From Pelomyxa schiedti (taxonomy: Eukaryota; Evosea; Pelobiontida; Pelomyxidae): DNA of 64,000 bases. Both the position numbers and the translations under genes were made by a program. The stretch covers positions 1,089 to 65,088 of the forward strand of contig JAHLWZ010000187.1 in the NCBI GenBank assembly GCA_020536535.1, given 5' to 3'. Under the pieces are notes generated by a model. The model did not search any database and was not told the DNA's origin. It worked only from the letters and a program-made list of their open reading frames with translations. The stretch's first letter is position 1; the number at the start of each line of letters is the position of its first letter. This document shows positions 34,301-47,938 of the stretch, one piece after another.

Positions 34301-35314
34301 TTCCCCACTGTCCCAATAAAGCACCCTGTTTCCCTCTCAAGTGACCCATTTGGGAATTTCTTCGCACATCCAAGGTCAATCACAATGGCTTGCTCTTTGT
34401 TCTGGTTTTTTTTGGTTAATGGTTGATGGATAGGTGGGTGTGCACATGACACACCGAAGAGACAACGATGTTATCCAGCTTGATGTCAAAGTGAATTGTT
34501 CGGTTCTTGAAGAGATGAACAAGGCCTGCACAGATATCCCTCAAGTACTTATGAACAACACACCAGGGCATTGTTGTGAGAGGCTGCTGTGTGCCAGTGG
34601 GATTGTTGAGGTTTTTCAGGAAATGTTCGAGGGTCTCTGAGTGATACTCCAGGACAATCCACACACACGCGTGAATCCTTTTCCTCGCTGAATCAAGTGC
34701 TAACTCCTTTGGAACTTGTGGGAGCAGGTCATAATACTCCTGAGGGGGCCTGTCCGTGAAGTGACAGAAATACTGGTTCACATTTGGGTGCGCATCAAGT
34801 GTCGATGACACCAAGTATTCATTCTTCAGCCAATGGCGTCAAAAGAACAAGAAAAAATTGGGGGAAAAAAAAAAAAAAAACGGTTGGTTTTTTACAGGAC
34901 ACACCTCGAAGGCATTTGCCACTGAACTGGTGCGCACACCCCAATAATTGAAGGGCACCTTGAGCACATAAGACTGGTCCCTGAAGAACTCAGGGTGTCC
35001 GTCACCAATGCACTTCACCTCGTACACAATCCCTTCCAAGAGTAAGCCCCCAAGTCAGGTCATTTTGATTGTTGTCAAACGAAAGTTGTACCGTTGCAGC
35101 CGTGCGCGATCTTCCTCACAAGTTTGAAGTTCCGAGCCACCACGACGCTCGTGACTGCGTTTGGCACGTCGGCTCGTTTGGCGGTTTCAGCCAAGCGAGT
35201 GAAGAACGAGGCGCGGTCCACTTGAACCCGCAGGAAGGCGTCATAACCCACAACAGTGCAGGTATGTGGGCGTGGCTGTTGTGTCCCACTCCCACGGCTG
35301 CTGTTGTTTCCCAT
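31362..35314 (-). CDS. Protein kinase fused to Sel1 repeats
   Basis: A multi-exon gene with ATG at 35314 and stop at 31362. MGNNSSRG at the start is a likely myristoylation signal. The kinase domain reads KIAHGCNG then IVYEVK (glycine loop across an intron), VLKV (Lys), HFDIKLDN (Arg of HRD replaced by Phe), VIDLGCAKK (DFG as DLG), LAPEI, and a C-lobe ending near 33790. A helical linker of about 400 residues follows (about 33780-32500). Then come ten Sel1 repeats of about 36 residues plus a partial one. The catalytic Asp, the DLG Asp and the Lys are kept, so activity is possible. The loss of the HRD Arg suggests it is not controlled by activation-loop phosphorylation. Sel1 repeats act as protein scaffolds. 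Confidence 0.85.
31400..32490 (-). repeat. Tandem 108-bp Sel1-coding repeat array
   Basis: Ten consecutive units of about 108 bases encode variants of AVSLYKRAADAGNTNAMFNL. DNA identity between units is high, including synonymous sites. Unit 3 is one codon shorter. The similarity implies recent unit duplication or gene conversion, so copy number may differ between strains. Confidence 0.9.
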
Positions 35315-36272
<958 letters not shown>

Positions 36273-36442
36273 TTGATTGAATGACTTCATACCCAATCAC
36301 CAATGTAATTTATTGTTCTCACTTGTGTGGGAACAATGTGAATGTACTAAAAAAAAAAAGTATTTTCTTGCTTATTATCTGCCTGAGGGGTGGTACCAAA
36401 AAAAAGTTGTGTTTTTAGGTAAGTGCGGCAAAAATCCACTAT

Positions 36443-37411
36443 TTAGTGGGAGATTCTAATTAGTGAGACACTGGATATTGAACGGTATCCTCCAACCACA
36501 GGGATTTCAACACCGAGGCCAGCCTGTACTACACAAGGGAGATTGTGTGATGGAAGAGGTTCCGCACGTAGGCCCCAGTGTTGCAGCAGGTCCGCTATAC
36601 ATCGTCCTTGGCTGCGCATATCAAAGTTGGAAAAGGAAGTGAAGTGGAAGAAACTACCTGCGCTGCTGGTATGCGGTGAGGAAAAACGCAGAAGGCGGAG
36701 ACTTGCGCAGGAAAAACTCAACACTTGCAATGACATCCTCGTACTCTATCAATTTGAAATAAGGAATAGTAAAGATATTCTTGGGAGAGTGCACCATCCG
36801 TGTTATCGTAAAAAGTATCAGCGCCAATGATAATGTCAACTCCACCTAAACTTTCTACTTCTTCAGTGAATCTACCCCACTCAAACTGTATAACCTTTAC
36901 ACAGCAGTTAACAAGACTCGGTCGCTAAGTCATTTCATACCTTCGGCAAGACGGAAAAAATGGAGGCATTGGCATTGCAGTTTTCACCACAAAGTGAACA
37001 ATTGGCGTCAGTGAGGGTAACATTGGAACCCACAGAAGCAGCAGTTAATCCCGCAAGACCAGCACCTGCACCAAGCTAAATTGAATATGTATCATGGAGA
37101 AAATATTTAAGGGTTAAGTATTCCATGGAATAGTTAAAGATTCCCAAAGGTTATTCAATGTTGGGAGGGGGGGAAAAAAAAAAAAATACCTCCAGCACAC
37201 GTTTCCCCTCAAATTGTTGCCTGTTTGTGAAAATATAGTCAGCCAACACCAATCCTGAGGCCCATATCAATTGCTCATAGCCAGTCCCTCTATCACTTGA
37301 TTGTCCTGGTTTTTGTTGTGTGTCGGTGATGATAAAGCACTCCCCATCGATCCGCACTTGTGGGAACGGCAGTAGACCCAAATATTGACAGCTCGACAAC
37401 CATCCCATCAT
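36443..37411 (-). CDS. METTL23-like methyltransferase
   Basis: Five exons close in phase: 37411-37190, 37075-36941, 36894-36795, 36745-36658 and 36611-36443 (237 residues). Features in order: IWASGLVLADYIFTNRQQFE, motif I RVLELGAGAGLAGLTAASVG (SAM binding), VTLTDAN, VDIIIGADTFYDNTDEYEDV (motif after strand 4) and FFLTAYQQRS. This is the seven-beta-strand methyltransferase family 16, closest by eye to METTL23. In mammals METTL23 methylates arginine on histone H3. The substrate here is inferred at best. It is convergent with ARF and divergent from NAGLU with 126 bases between starts. Confidence 0.85.
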
Positions 37412-37537
37412 CGCTAAATCGGAATCGCCGCGCCTCCCTCTGCCTCGTGCCCCCTTTCCTCCTCGTCTTCATTTTCTCATTACCGCTTTACCGCTCCCAG
37501 TTTTGACTAGTCGTCATCATTCAGAGAAACAGGTCTG

Positions 37538-40500
37538 ATGCGGGGCACATGCGTTACCGCTAAGTTGGCGTGCGCCACTGCCGTAATATTCGCAGTGATG
37601 GGAGTGGTGAGTTGTTATGCCAAAACGCCAACGGCGGCGGACGACCAAGTTGATGCCGTCGCGGCACTCATCCAACGCGTGCTGGCAACCTCTTCTGGTG
37701 CCCGTACTTTTTTTTTACTTTTCTGTACTTATGGGATCGTGGGATAGGCTTTGTGCCAGAGTTTGTTCTTGGAGTTGACGAGGGCAGCAGTGATTTTTAT
37801 TTTTCGTTGTGGAGCAATCAGAATGGTACAATTGTTACCATAGAAGGAAACAGTGGAGTTGCATTGGCTAGTGGTTTCCACTGGTGGTTGAAATATTCTG
37901 CCTTGTGCTCTATTTCATGGTAGCTAGCAAAATGACACTTGGATTTTGGAAAATAAGTTTGGTTTTATTTTGCTGACTTGGGTCCAAATTACAAGGCTTG
38001 GAGACCAGCTTGTACTTCCCTCAGAACCTTCTTATATTCCTTTTTACTCTGTAACGAGCCCTTACACTTTTGGCTACTATATGAATGTATGCACACTGGG
38101 ATATAGTACTTCATGGTGGGTATGCAACTTCAATACATTCAACACATAATTCCACTCCTTACAGAGTTGGACCAGATGGGAGCGTGAAATTGATTGGATG
38201 GCAATGAATGGTGTCAACTTTCCTCTTGCATTTGTGGGGCAAGAGAAGGTCTGGCAAGATGTTTACACCCAACTTGGAATTCCAGCTGAAGATATCAATG
38301 AGTTTTTTGGTGGTCCTGCATTTTTACCTTGGCAAAGAATGGGAAACGTAGATGGGTGGGCAGGTTTGACTTCCTCTGGTTTTTGAGGGTATATTCTCTG
38401 TTTACATGTGCTTTTGTAGGGCCACTTCCTCAATATTGGATAGATTCCCAGTATAACCTGCAACTACAAGTAACGTTTTAGTCTCTTACTCAGCTCCCAA
38501 ATATTGAATGGTAAAACAGATTCTAGAGAGAATGCGGTCATTTGGAATGACAGTAGTATTACCTGGGTTTGCTGGGCATGTTCCTTCTGTTTTAACCAAG
38601 TACTATCCCGACGCTTCAGTGACGGAACTTGGTTCATGGAACGCGTTCAACGGCACCTTCTTTTTAGATCCTTTGGACCCGCTATTTGTTCAAGTACTAT
38701 TGACTTATTCAAGAAAAACATTGTTTCCCTTACTTCTTCCAAGATTGGGTCCTTGTTTGTTTCGACTATTTCCACTACATATGGAACTGACCATTTTTAT
38801 AACTGTGACCCATTCAACGAAATGGACCCTCCAAGCAATGACACAGATTATCTATCATCTGTTTCACAAACTGTATGCTCAACCAGACTACTCCCAGCCT
38901 TATACATAACAGATTTATTCCTCCATGTCAGTTTCTGATCCTAAAGCTGTGTGGGTCTTGCAAGGTTGGTTTTTGGTGAATTCTCCCGACTTCTGGCTTC
39001 CAGCTCAAGCAGAAGCCTTCTTAACTGCCGGTACTTTGCTTTCTATTTCCCTTTCTTGTAACTGAGGTTATGTAGTGAATATTGAGGACCTTATTGTACT
39101 GGACTTGTATGGGGAAGTTAAGCCAGTATGGGAAGAGAATTTATTTTATGGAAGGCAATTTGTATGCTATGATCAACTCCTTTCGTCCTTAATGGTTTTG
39201 TAGATTTGGAATATGCTGCATAACTATGGAGGAAGGCCAGGTTTATATGGAACTCTGCCTAGAGTCGCAAATGGCCCAGTAAATGCTCTGAACAATGCCT
39301 CGGCATTTATTGTGGGAGTGGGATACACTCCAGAAGGAATAGAGACAAACCCTATAGGTAGTGAAGTGCCAAACCTCCCAGCTTAAACCAAACTAAATTC
39401 AACAACCAAACAACTCAACACAATAACAACAAAAAAAAAGCCTACGATCTCACCAGTGAGATGATATGGAGAAATAAAGCCCCAGACTTAGATGACTGGG
39501 TTGGACAGTACTCAGTTAGGAGATATGGAGTTGATAATAAAAATGCGAGGACTGCATGGTCCCTTCTTCAAAACAGTGTATACAACTGCACTACATCACA
39601 GCATGGAGCCACAGGCAGCTTAGTTGGTGCTCGACCTGATATCAATATCACTAAAGTCGGTCACTCCACTTCTTCAATTTATTGGGATCCAGCTGATGTG
39701 TGCAATGCTTGGGACTTACTACTGGGAGAATCTGATGTTCTTCAAAATGTTACCACGTACCAGTACGACTTGACTGATCTCACTGCCCAGGTTTTCTATC
39801 TCTCCAAGCTACAACGTCGATTTTATGTATGCCTCAGGTATTGAGTGATGTTATGCTGGACTATCACTCAGATCTTATCAATGCATTCAATGCAGGTGAC
39901 TCTACTTCCTTTGAGACGGCTGCCAGTCAAATCACAAAGTTAATCACAGGTCAAAACTTCAGTCTTTATTTCCCTAAACACTTACTTGCCACAAGATATG
40001 GATCAACTAGTTTCGGTGTGCAAGATAACCAACCTTTCATCGTTGGTGTCATTTCTTAATTGCTTGTAGACAAGGCCCATGTACCTGGTAGGAAAATGGA
40101 TTTCCGATGCAATGTCATGGGCAACAGATGATAGCACTTCCCTTTTATATCAATACAACGCCAGATTGCAAATCACCATGTGGGGACTGCCTGAGAGTGA
40201 TTTGAATGACTACGCGTATGTGTGAACTGAACTGTTATTACAATTAACAAACACTATTCAGATACAAACTATGGGGAGGGCTTGTTTCTGGCTACTTCCT
40301 GCCCCGCTGGGAGACCTTCATTGATTCCCTTCGCCTTTCCATTGGGAATTCAACTGCATGGGATCATGATGAGTATACCAACCAAGTTATTGCTGTGGAG
40401 CAGCAGTGGTCACTTGAAACTGACTTTGAAAACTACCCATCAACCCCCAGTGGCGATACCGTACAAGTGGCAACAGAAATTTACAACAGCTACTACTCAC

Positions 40501-40571
40501 AGTGCCCCTCTAAAGTATCACAACTACTGCACCAACAGTATCTCGAGTCAATCAAGATGAATAAGAAATAA
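37538..40571 (+). CDS. Alpha-N-acetylglucosaminidase (NAGLU, GH89)
   Basis: About twelve exons run from ATG 37538 to TAA 40569-40571. A signal peptide ([16 protein letters not shown]) leads into the family's N-terminal domain. Then come [78 protein letters not shown] (catalytic Glu), [42 protein letters not shown] and [10 protein letters not shown]. The C-terminal helical domain includes [15 protein letters not shown]. The order and length match NAGLU across the whole protein. The enzyme removes terminal alpha-linked GlcNAc in lysosomes. No break was seen; a few small exons were not fixed to the base. Confidence 0.93.
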
Positions 40572-40647
40572 CTGGGTTGTAGGAAACATTTTGTTGTATT
40601 TCTTTTTTTTTTTTCCAATGTGGATGGTTGATATTGGTTCTACTTGG

Positions 40648-43600
40648 TCAGAGTTGAAGCAACAGACCACGGATATAGGCACAACTGGAATTGTCAAGGA
40701 GGGACTCTGGAAGCCCGTGTCCCTCGGCCCAGAAGTAGGTCCTAAGTTCAAGTAACACAGCGCCGATGAGCTTGTAGTATTGAGGGTGCTTGCAAAGCCA
40801 GGTCTTGTGGCTGGCGGGATGTTTCGATGCAACTTCATCGCGGCTGGACACTAGGTGCCTCATTTCCTTGTTGGGCAGTGTGAGTATTAAGGAGATATCT
40901 TCGGAAGAAAACCAGAGTGAGGGAATCCCACAAAATGTGCAGAACCTGGGTAAAGATATGGGGTTCCAGTGCGTCTGATAAAACGGTAAGCTGTTCATCC
41001 AGGAAGCTCAGAGCATCGTCAAGTGTTCTCGGCTTCTTTGGCTTTTGATGGATGACTTTCTCGATTTCTTTGTACTCTTCGCGGCAAATCTATGTCTAGT
41101 CAGTGCTTTCCTCGTTAAAAGCGGCCAACCCAAAGAGCATAGAAAGTAATGAGGACAAGTCGGGTATGAGTTAGCGACTTATATACAGCCTCGAAGATCT
41201 CCATTCCGCGTTCACCAAAATCGCATGCCAGTATGTGGAGCTGCTTCGCACATCCGTCGAGATTGTTCAGCTTAACACAGGACTACAAATATGGGTAAGT
41301 ACCATGAAATTCAGTTATAAGGTCGGCAAACCTGTCGTGTTAAGAGAATTCGGGATTCCTGAGGAGGCTTTTTCCCAACAATCTTCATCATTGCTCCCTG
41401 AAGTACCTCCGTCCGAATTTTGATCTTATGATGCTTTTTGCCTTGAAGCGGCTTGGCGGTGCTTGTTGGGTTTCCATGTGAAGTCATTTGCACTGAATCG
41501 AATTACCAATGCAAGTGACAAAGGAAAAGGGGAAATACACTCTTTTGAAGCGGCACACATTATTCTAGCAAAGTTCTTTTTTGGTAGACCCTCTCCAAAG
41601 GAATCAAATAAACAGGCAGAGTACTTCCCTATGACAAACGCGACGGCCTGAATACAGTTAGTCATGTGCTCCATGACCCTCTCAATTACCTTTGCTACTT
41701 GCTCAAACATTGAGGTGGGCCCAGCAAAAAGAACATCATTATCACACTTGAACACTTCCAAAACTTGTCCACATAGCTCAAAAATATCCACAAGGGAGTG
41801 AGACACCTTTGATTCAGGCGAGATTTCCCACTATTACAGTTTAAACGGCAGTATTACAGTGTTAAAGTACCTTTTCACTGGCAACGACACGGGAGAACCA
41901 TGTATCCATTGATTGGCATGTGGTGGAAACCCACTTTCCAAAGAAGGGAGTGAACAATGCAATAATTGTCTCACGCACAGGTGGCAGTGTAGAATTGCAA
42001 ATACTCTTGCAAATTCTGACATTGTCTGCCTCAGATTTACTAGTGGACGTTTTCCCACTATCCCCTATGCTACTTGTGACTGTCTCTTCAATGACATCAT
42101 TGATGTTTGAGTTGACACTTGTGACTTGGAGTTGTTCTGTCATGTGGATAATTTTGGTACACAGAAGTAAGAGAGATCTGAGCGTTCAATGAGTAATTCT
42201 TTTTCTGAGGGAGGTATTGATACTTGAAGGAACCCTGGTCAGTTACAACGGCAAGTTTATCTTGAACTTCTTCCCAGAGGCAACGAAACAGTGAGCTCCC
42301 AACAACCTTCACGACATCGAGATTAAATCTAGAAGTGGATGAGAAGGGTTAAATTCAGTTATCTTCAACTGCTTGAATGAGTCTGCGACATTTTGAGCTC
42401 TTCCAAACTCACAAACGAGGAGGTCACAGAGGGCAGAGAACTGGTCACATGGTGTAGCACTAGGAGCCAGCTTGGATGTGTGCACAACATTCGGAGGGTT
42501 TCGGGAAATGGAGGTAGGAAGAACTCCCTCACAAGTGGTGGTATTAGGATGGCAAGCGGCAATAGAGATAGAAGCCTCCGACGCAACCTGCGAGGTTCGA
42601 ACTGAAGCTGACGGAGAGGTGACATCACTCTTTTCTGGAGCAGGAAAACAAAGGTCTCGTAACTTGAAAAACTGGTTGGAAGTGAATTCCTACAAGAGTA
42701 AGCCACAAAAGCCACGAATTTCTTGTGTGACATACAACAATGTAAGCAGCAACCAATTTGCGGACTTCATACGGTGTAGGTCGGCCAAGATCACATGGAA
42801 AGAGTGCAGATTCCAGTTCAAACATTATGGAGAAAGTCTATTCAGAGACTTAATTATAGAGAAGACATTATTTGTTATCACCTGTAATGCGGCTTTTACT
42901 GAGCAATCCATAGTGTGTTGGTAGAAGAGGGAATAGTTCACAAAGGCTTTTAGCTGGATGTGTAGTACCTGCGACACCTCGAACAACAATTCCATCTAAT
43001 TGTGAACATGATTCAGTGGTTCATTTTCTTTCATGAGAACCTCACAGTATGCAATACAATTAGTATCTTTTATCAGCTCCAATACTCTCGCCATCTGATT
43101 GTGAAGCTGGGAAAGGAAACCCTGGGAATAATTAAACATCTTCCCTAGTGCTAAGAGATCCCTACAAGGTATTATAAAATAATTTTCACCGTCATGTAAG
43201 ACGCACATTAGTTCTCGATAGAATACTCTCACTCCAAAGCGTTCCCCAAATTCAAATAGGATCCAGTTACCAAATGGGTGTACCTCATAACCTGGAAGAT
43301 AGTTTAAAAAAAGAAAAGGAAAGAAGGGAGACTACTTTGATCCATTCTCATACGTGAAAGAATCTGAGTGTACGCATGGTGATAATTAGGAACAGAACCT
43401 CGGGGGAATTTGGGAATTTTGGGGCTGCTCTTGGTTGGAAATTGTTTGGTAAGGGATTTGATTTGGAATTCAATAGAACTTTGCTCCCGCGCCATCCAGT
43501 CACTATATTGATCTGAATTCTTGTGGAGATGTTACACAGATTCGGAAGTATTTACTTTACCATAAAGCAGTGAGGAGTGTAGACAGGATGAAACGGCAAT

Positions 43601-44968
43601 TCACAAATTTGGTTACATAGGTCATCCAGAATTCCTTCAGGGGTAGCACTTAGGGGCAGCTTCCGTACGAACTCACCATTTCCTTTTTCCCCAGTAGCCA
43701 CAACTTGATCATCTCGTGCCTGGTGCCTGTGCTTGCTGTGGTGATGATGTGTGCTATGTGCATGACCGTCAGTCGATTGGTGTGGAGAATGCCGGGCAAG
43801 GGGAGTTCCATTGGATGGGGGGTCATCTTGGGACTGTGGTTGTTGGCAGGTTCTGCTCGAGTCAATTGGTGATGGCAAGTTTATCCCATCAAGAGGAAAT
43901 TTCAAGCAGGTGCGTACATATGTAACTAACTCATTGATGGGTGCTGGAAGCTGGTGGTGCACTGGGAAAACTAAACATCCAAGTACGAGCTCCCCAATCT
44001 TTATATCCATAAGCATCAAATCACTAGAAATGCACATACATTTTCTTGGGATAGTTCAGGGTCTTTCGCGTACAAAGACCGTTGAGGCTGTTTACAAAAG
44101 GGAGATGAGAATCCACCAATGTTATACTGAGAAACAGACACTCAACCAACCTCGAAGTTCTTCGAATGGCTGCTGCGCGACCGTGACGTGCGTCGTCCAG
44201 AGTCGACCGTGCCGATCGTACAATCGCTAGAAACAGCCGCCGGGGCTGGGGTCGTGACAGTGGCATTGACATTGACAGAGGAGGGGGCTTTGGGCGAAGG
44301 AGACGGAGCTGCTGAGGAGGCAGGCGACGGCGTGCCAGTGGTAGGTATGGGAGGCAGAGGGCGCGAGGGCGGCGTGTGTCTCTTGGCCTCGTGGTGCTGG
44401 TGGTGGTTGTGACTGTGGTCGTGATTGCGTCGAACTGCGTTGGGTTCGTGCTGCGGAGGGATCTTCACAGTGGTGGCTGCCGGTGTTGTTGTGAGCAGCG
44501 GGGGTGCAGTCTGTGACAGGTTCTGAACAATATGTCCTAGTTTGGAGATCACCTGGGAGAGTCCATGTGCCCCCACGGAGTGTTTGTCATCTGTTTTTTT
44601 TTGGTTGGATTTTTTGAGAAAGCAATCAGAACATGCCTTTGGCCAGGTTTCTCAACAGTTCCTGTGTAGACACCAACAATTTCATTGCCCTCGAGTGCTC
44701 GGGGAAATACGAAAAGATCCAGGCCCAGTAGATCATTCTGCTCGCAGGTTGTGGTCAAATTAGAAGAAGCTCAACGAGCGGGGTGGAAAACTACGACAGG
44801 CAAACACCAAACCAATCTGTTGCATTTCTCGCCCACGCCGACGCTTGGGTTATAACACAGAATACAATTCTCGCGGTTACGTTACCTGCGTGCTTCCTGC
44901 GTATCGCAAACCCGCATCACGTCAAGATCCAACACGCACTCGAATGCCGACTTTACCGCGGCATCCAT
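40648..44968 (-). CDS. MUN-domain (UNC13/BAP3-like) protein
   Basis: A multi-exon minus-strand gene. It probably starts at ATG 44968 (MDAAVKSAFECVLDLDVMRV) and stops at 40648. The N-terminal half has a short structured segment, then Pro/Ser/His-rich linkers (44420-43650). The C-terminal half is helical and carries MUN-type signatures: QLKAFVNYSLFYQHTMDCSV; VVGSSLFRCLWEEVQDKLAV; DDALSFLDEQLTVLSDALEP followed by HIFTQVLHILWDSL; and last VLLELRTYFWAEGHGLPESL, the pattern that ends MUN domains. MUN proteins help SNARE assembly and vesicle priming. No C2 domain was recognised. Several junctions near 44050, 44600 and 44760 did not close in frame, so the gene model is approximate. Confidence 0.6.
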
Positions 44969-45094
44969 TTCCTCCTTATTTTTTTCGTTTGTGGTTGTTA
45001 CGATTTGAAAATTTTTAAAAATGCCAATTGACCGGGGTTGTTGATAACCAAGGAACTTTTTTTTTCTTGGTTTCTGCCGATAAGCCGGACACGT

Positions 45095-47873
45095 TTACAA
45101 ACATGCTACTAGAATACATAGAAGAGAAAGTCCAAGAACAGCATTCAGGTGCGGTGAGTTTGATGCTGAATGTTCCTTCTTTGGGCAGGATATGGCACCT
45201 ATATCTCTTCCTCCTTCACCAGACCCACAGAGAGGAGATTCCAAAGTGGGTGTGACATCAATTACCTTGTTGTGCAATGTTAGGACATTGTACTTGCAGA
45301 AGTTTGGATTACCGGGTTGGTTTGACTTTTCCAGTTTAGAAGCAAGAATGAGTGGAATAACCGGGAGGAGAGAGCCGGTGTGACAACTACAATGGTCCTA
45401 TTGTCCCCTTCCATCTCATACTCGAGCTGTGTAACAGTTCTCATTACCCCATCAATGCCTACTTCAACGTTATCTCCGACTGCGAAGCAATCTTCATTGT
45501 CATCAAGTACAAATTTCTAAGTTAGTGGTTATATGTTGGTTTCTTGATTAAGGTGCCCAACATTCACTGTGCAAGCCATCACATCGCCCACTTGAGTCAT
45601 ACAATAAGGAAAATTCGTAAATAGTGGATCAGCTAGTATACTGTGTTGGTCCAAACCAGAAACGTTTTGGTACTCCTCAAATGGGTGGCAGTACTGGCAC
45701 CCAACCCTGTGGGAGGGTGAGTGAGAAGTCTTGCTCACAAATTCATACCCGTAATTTGTAAATCCAGTTGCTTCGTAGTAAAGGGCACCCCTTTCACAGG
45801 TGGGAGGGTTCCAGAAAAGATTGAAGTCGCTATCCATACCATATGAGAGGACGGTTAGTGCTGCTGAGGTTCCTGAAGAAAAGTTTAGAAATGGAAGTTG
45901 TAAAGTAGTAGCACCTGCAGGATAAAACGCATTGTTCCTTACTGTATACCCTCTGGTTCCATATGTATTTATTGCGGAGTAACCAGTTAATCCAAAAGTG
46001 TTCCCAATAACTGTGTTATTTGAGCAAGTTCCATGACCAAATATCTAGATAAATGTTAGAGGGCTTTTCACTCAGAGTAAAACAACCAGACACTGTGCGC
46101 ATGACCCAACAATTGTATTGTTGATCCACGAGCTATCAGTGACCATTTCGAGCATAAAGCATTGCCCTCCATAAAGTATGGTGTTGCGAACAAAGGTAAT
46201 ATTCTTCTTCCAAGCTTTGTGATGTCAAACTAGTTGTTTCTATAGTGACTGATACTGCAACAAAACTGGACATTGTCTGGATGATTGACATTTGCATGGT
46301 TTCTGATAGTATTTTCTTCACAGTACGCACCATCACCTGGGAGAAGACCATCTATCTTTTGGATAATTAGGCATCGAAGATAAGTGTACAGTTCAAACCC
46401 AATTATTATAGATGGTATTTCTAGAGTAAATGGAGTACATTCCACCAGTGAGGCCGTCAGTATTGTCATGTACGGTATTTCCCACCAACTTGCTGTATTG
46501 TGTACTCCTGAGCTCTATCTGTTAAGGAGTATGTCAAAGGGGGTGAAAAGGGGGAAAAAGTGGTACCCCATTTCCTTCACAGTGATGTACATGGTTATTT
46601 GAGATGACCAGGCCAGTTGGTGTGCCTGACCACCCGCCAATACCATGTCCTGCTCCGTGGACTACTTCAAACCCAGATATCTCAGTATTTGATATACTGC
46701 CATATTCAATAACAAATCGGCTTCTTCTAGCTCCTTCCACTGGATAGGAAGTGACATCTGAAAGAATAAAGAAATGAGTAGGACACTGTACACTAACCAT
46801 AAAGTGGAATAAGGAAAACTCGGTAGGTGGCAGAGTTGAGTTGTACTACAACCCACTCTCCAGGGGAGGTGAGAAGACCAACGTGATTAGAGAGGAAATA
46901 GGTATCCCCTGCAAAAAAAGATAGGATTGAGCTATATGGGAGTGTATTGTGTATTTGCCTGGCTGAATAACCCAGTTACTGTACAATGGGGAATCAATAG
47001 TAACAGTACTCGTCGCGATAGTAAATGAAACAATTGTCTTTGTGAAAGCAACTCCTCCAGTGAGATAGTCTATAGTTACACTGGCATTTACCCACAAGGT
47101 ATCTGTCTGTGTAATGCCTGGTGAAGACCATAAGACATATCAAAGAAACCGCAAACTGACCATCAATTCCATTAGGAATCAAGTGAACACTGTCTGTGAA
47201 TGAGATATTTGTTCCCGTCTGCACTTCCCACTTATCCTCTTCAGGTTCTCTTGCCCTGATCCAAATGTGCATATAAGAAAGGAGGAAAATAGGGGAAGAA
47301 CGATAACGAATAACTGGTACAAAGCAAAGTGGTGTGGAGAATATTCCCAGAAGCTCTGAAATTTACATACAAAGTCAACTTAGTGTCACCTTGGTACAAC
47401 GCAGCCGGCTTCCACGTCAAGTCCACCCATAATGCAGACCCCGCCCCCCGCGAATTTACGCCGGTGCACTCCCCGGCCACTGCCCTCGCCGAGGCCGTGC
47501 ACGGCGACCACCCCGACACGACGTCGGAGCCGCTGACGACGACGGCGCCCGCGGGCTCGTCGGGGGACGCCGACAGCGACGCGATGGACTTGGACAGGTA
47601 CACGGCCTCGCGGTAGGTGCCGCCGTGCACGACGACGGCGTAGCCCGCGGAATCGACCGAGGGCGACGACGCCGCCGAGACCGCGGCCCCGATCGTGCAC
47701 GTTGGGCGCGACGGCGACGTCGCGTTGGCGCCGAACGCGTCCGAGCACGCAGGGGACTGCTGCCAAACGTGCAGCGTTGTCGTCGTCGACGCCACTGCGG
47801 ATCCCCACCCCAGGCCTCCTCCTGTCACCAACAAAACTGCCGCGGCGCAAAGACACACGACCCACCGCCTCAT
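45095..47873 (-). CDS. Secreted right-handed parallel beta-helix protein with C-terminal anchor
   Basis: ATG 47873, stop 45095, many exons. A signal peptide (RRWVVCLCAAAVLLVTGGGL) is followed by TCTIGAAVSAASSPSVDSAG and YAVVVHGGTYREAVYLSKSI, typical for the start of pectate-lyase-like beta-helices. Later exons hold helix rungs (RFVIEYGSISNTEISGFEVV, TGLVISNNHVHHCEGNGV, NTIRNHANVN). The C-terminus ends in a hydrophobic stretch, NAVLGLSLLCILVACL, suggesting a membrane or GPI-type anchor. Such proteins are polysaccharide lyases, hydrolases or adhesins; no catalytic residue could be assigned. Exon 1 (47400-47870) is much richer in GC and CpG than the rest of the gene. It begins 65 bases after the stop of the upstream gene. 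Confidence 0.75.
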
Positions 47874-47938
47874 CAAATCCCAAACGGCAGTTTTTTCACT
47901 TGTGTTTTCTGAAGCTTTGATTTTGTGTTTGCGTTTGA

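Noticed and set aside
45028-45383. A plus-strand gene with introns (LLEYIEEKVQEQHS and on)
   Set aside because: The minus strand gives a better frame that continues the beta-helix protein through phase-matched introns to a C-terminal hydrophobic tail; the plus frame has no start and ends with an intron too short to be real.
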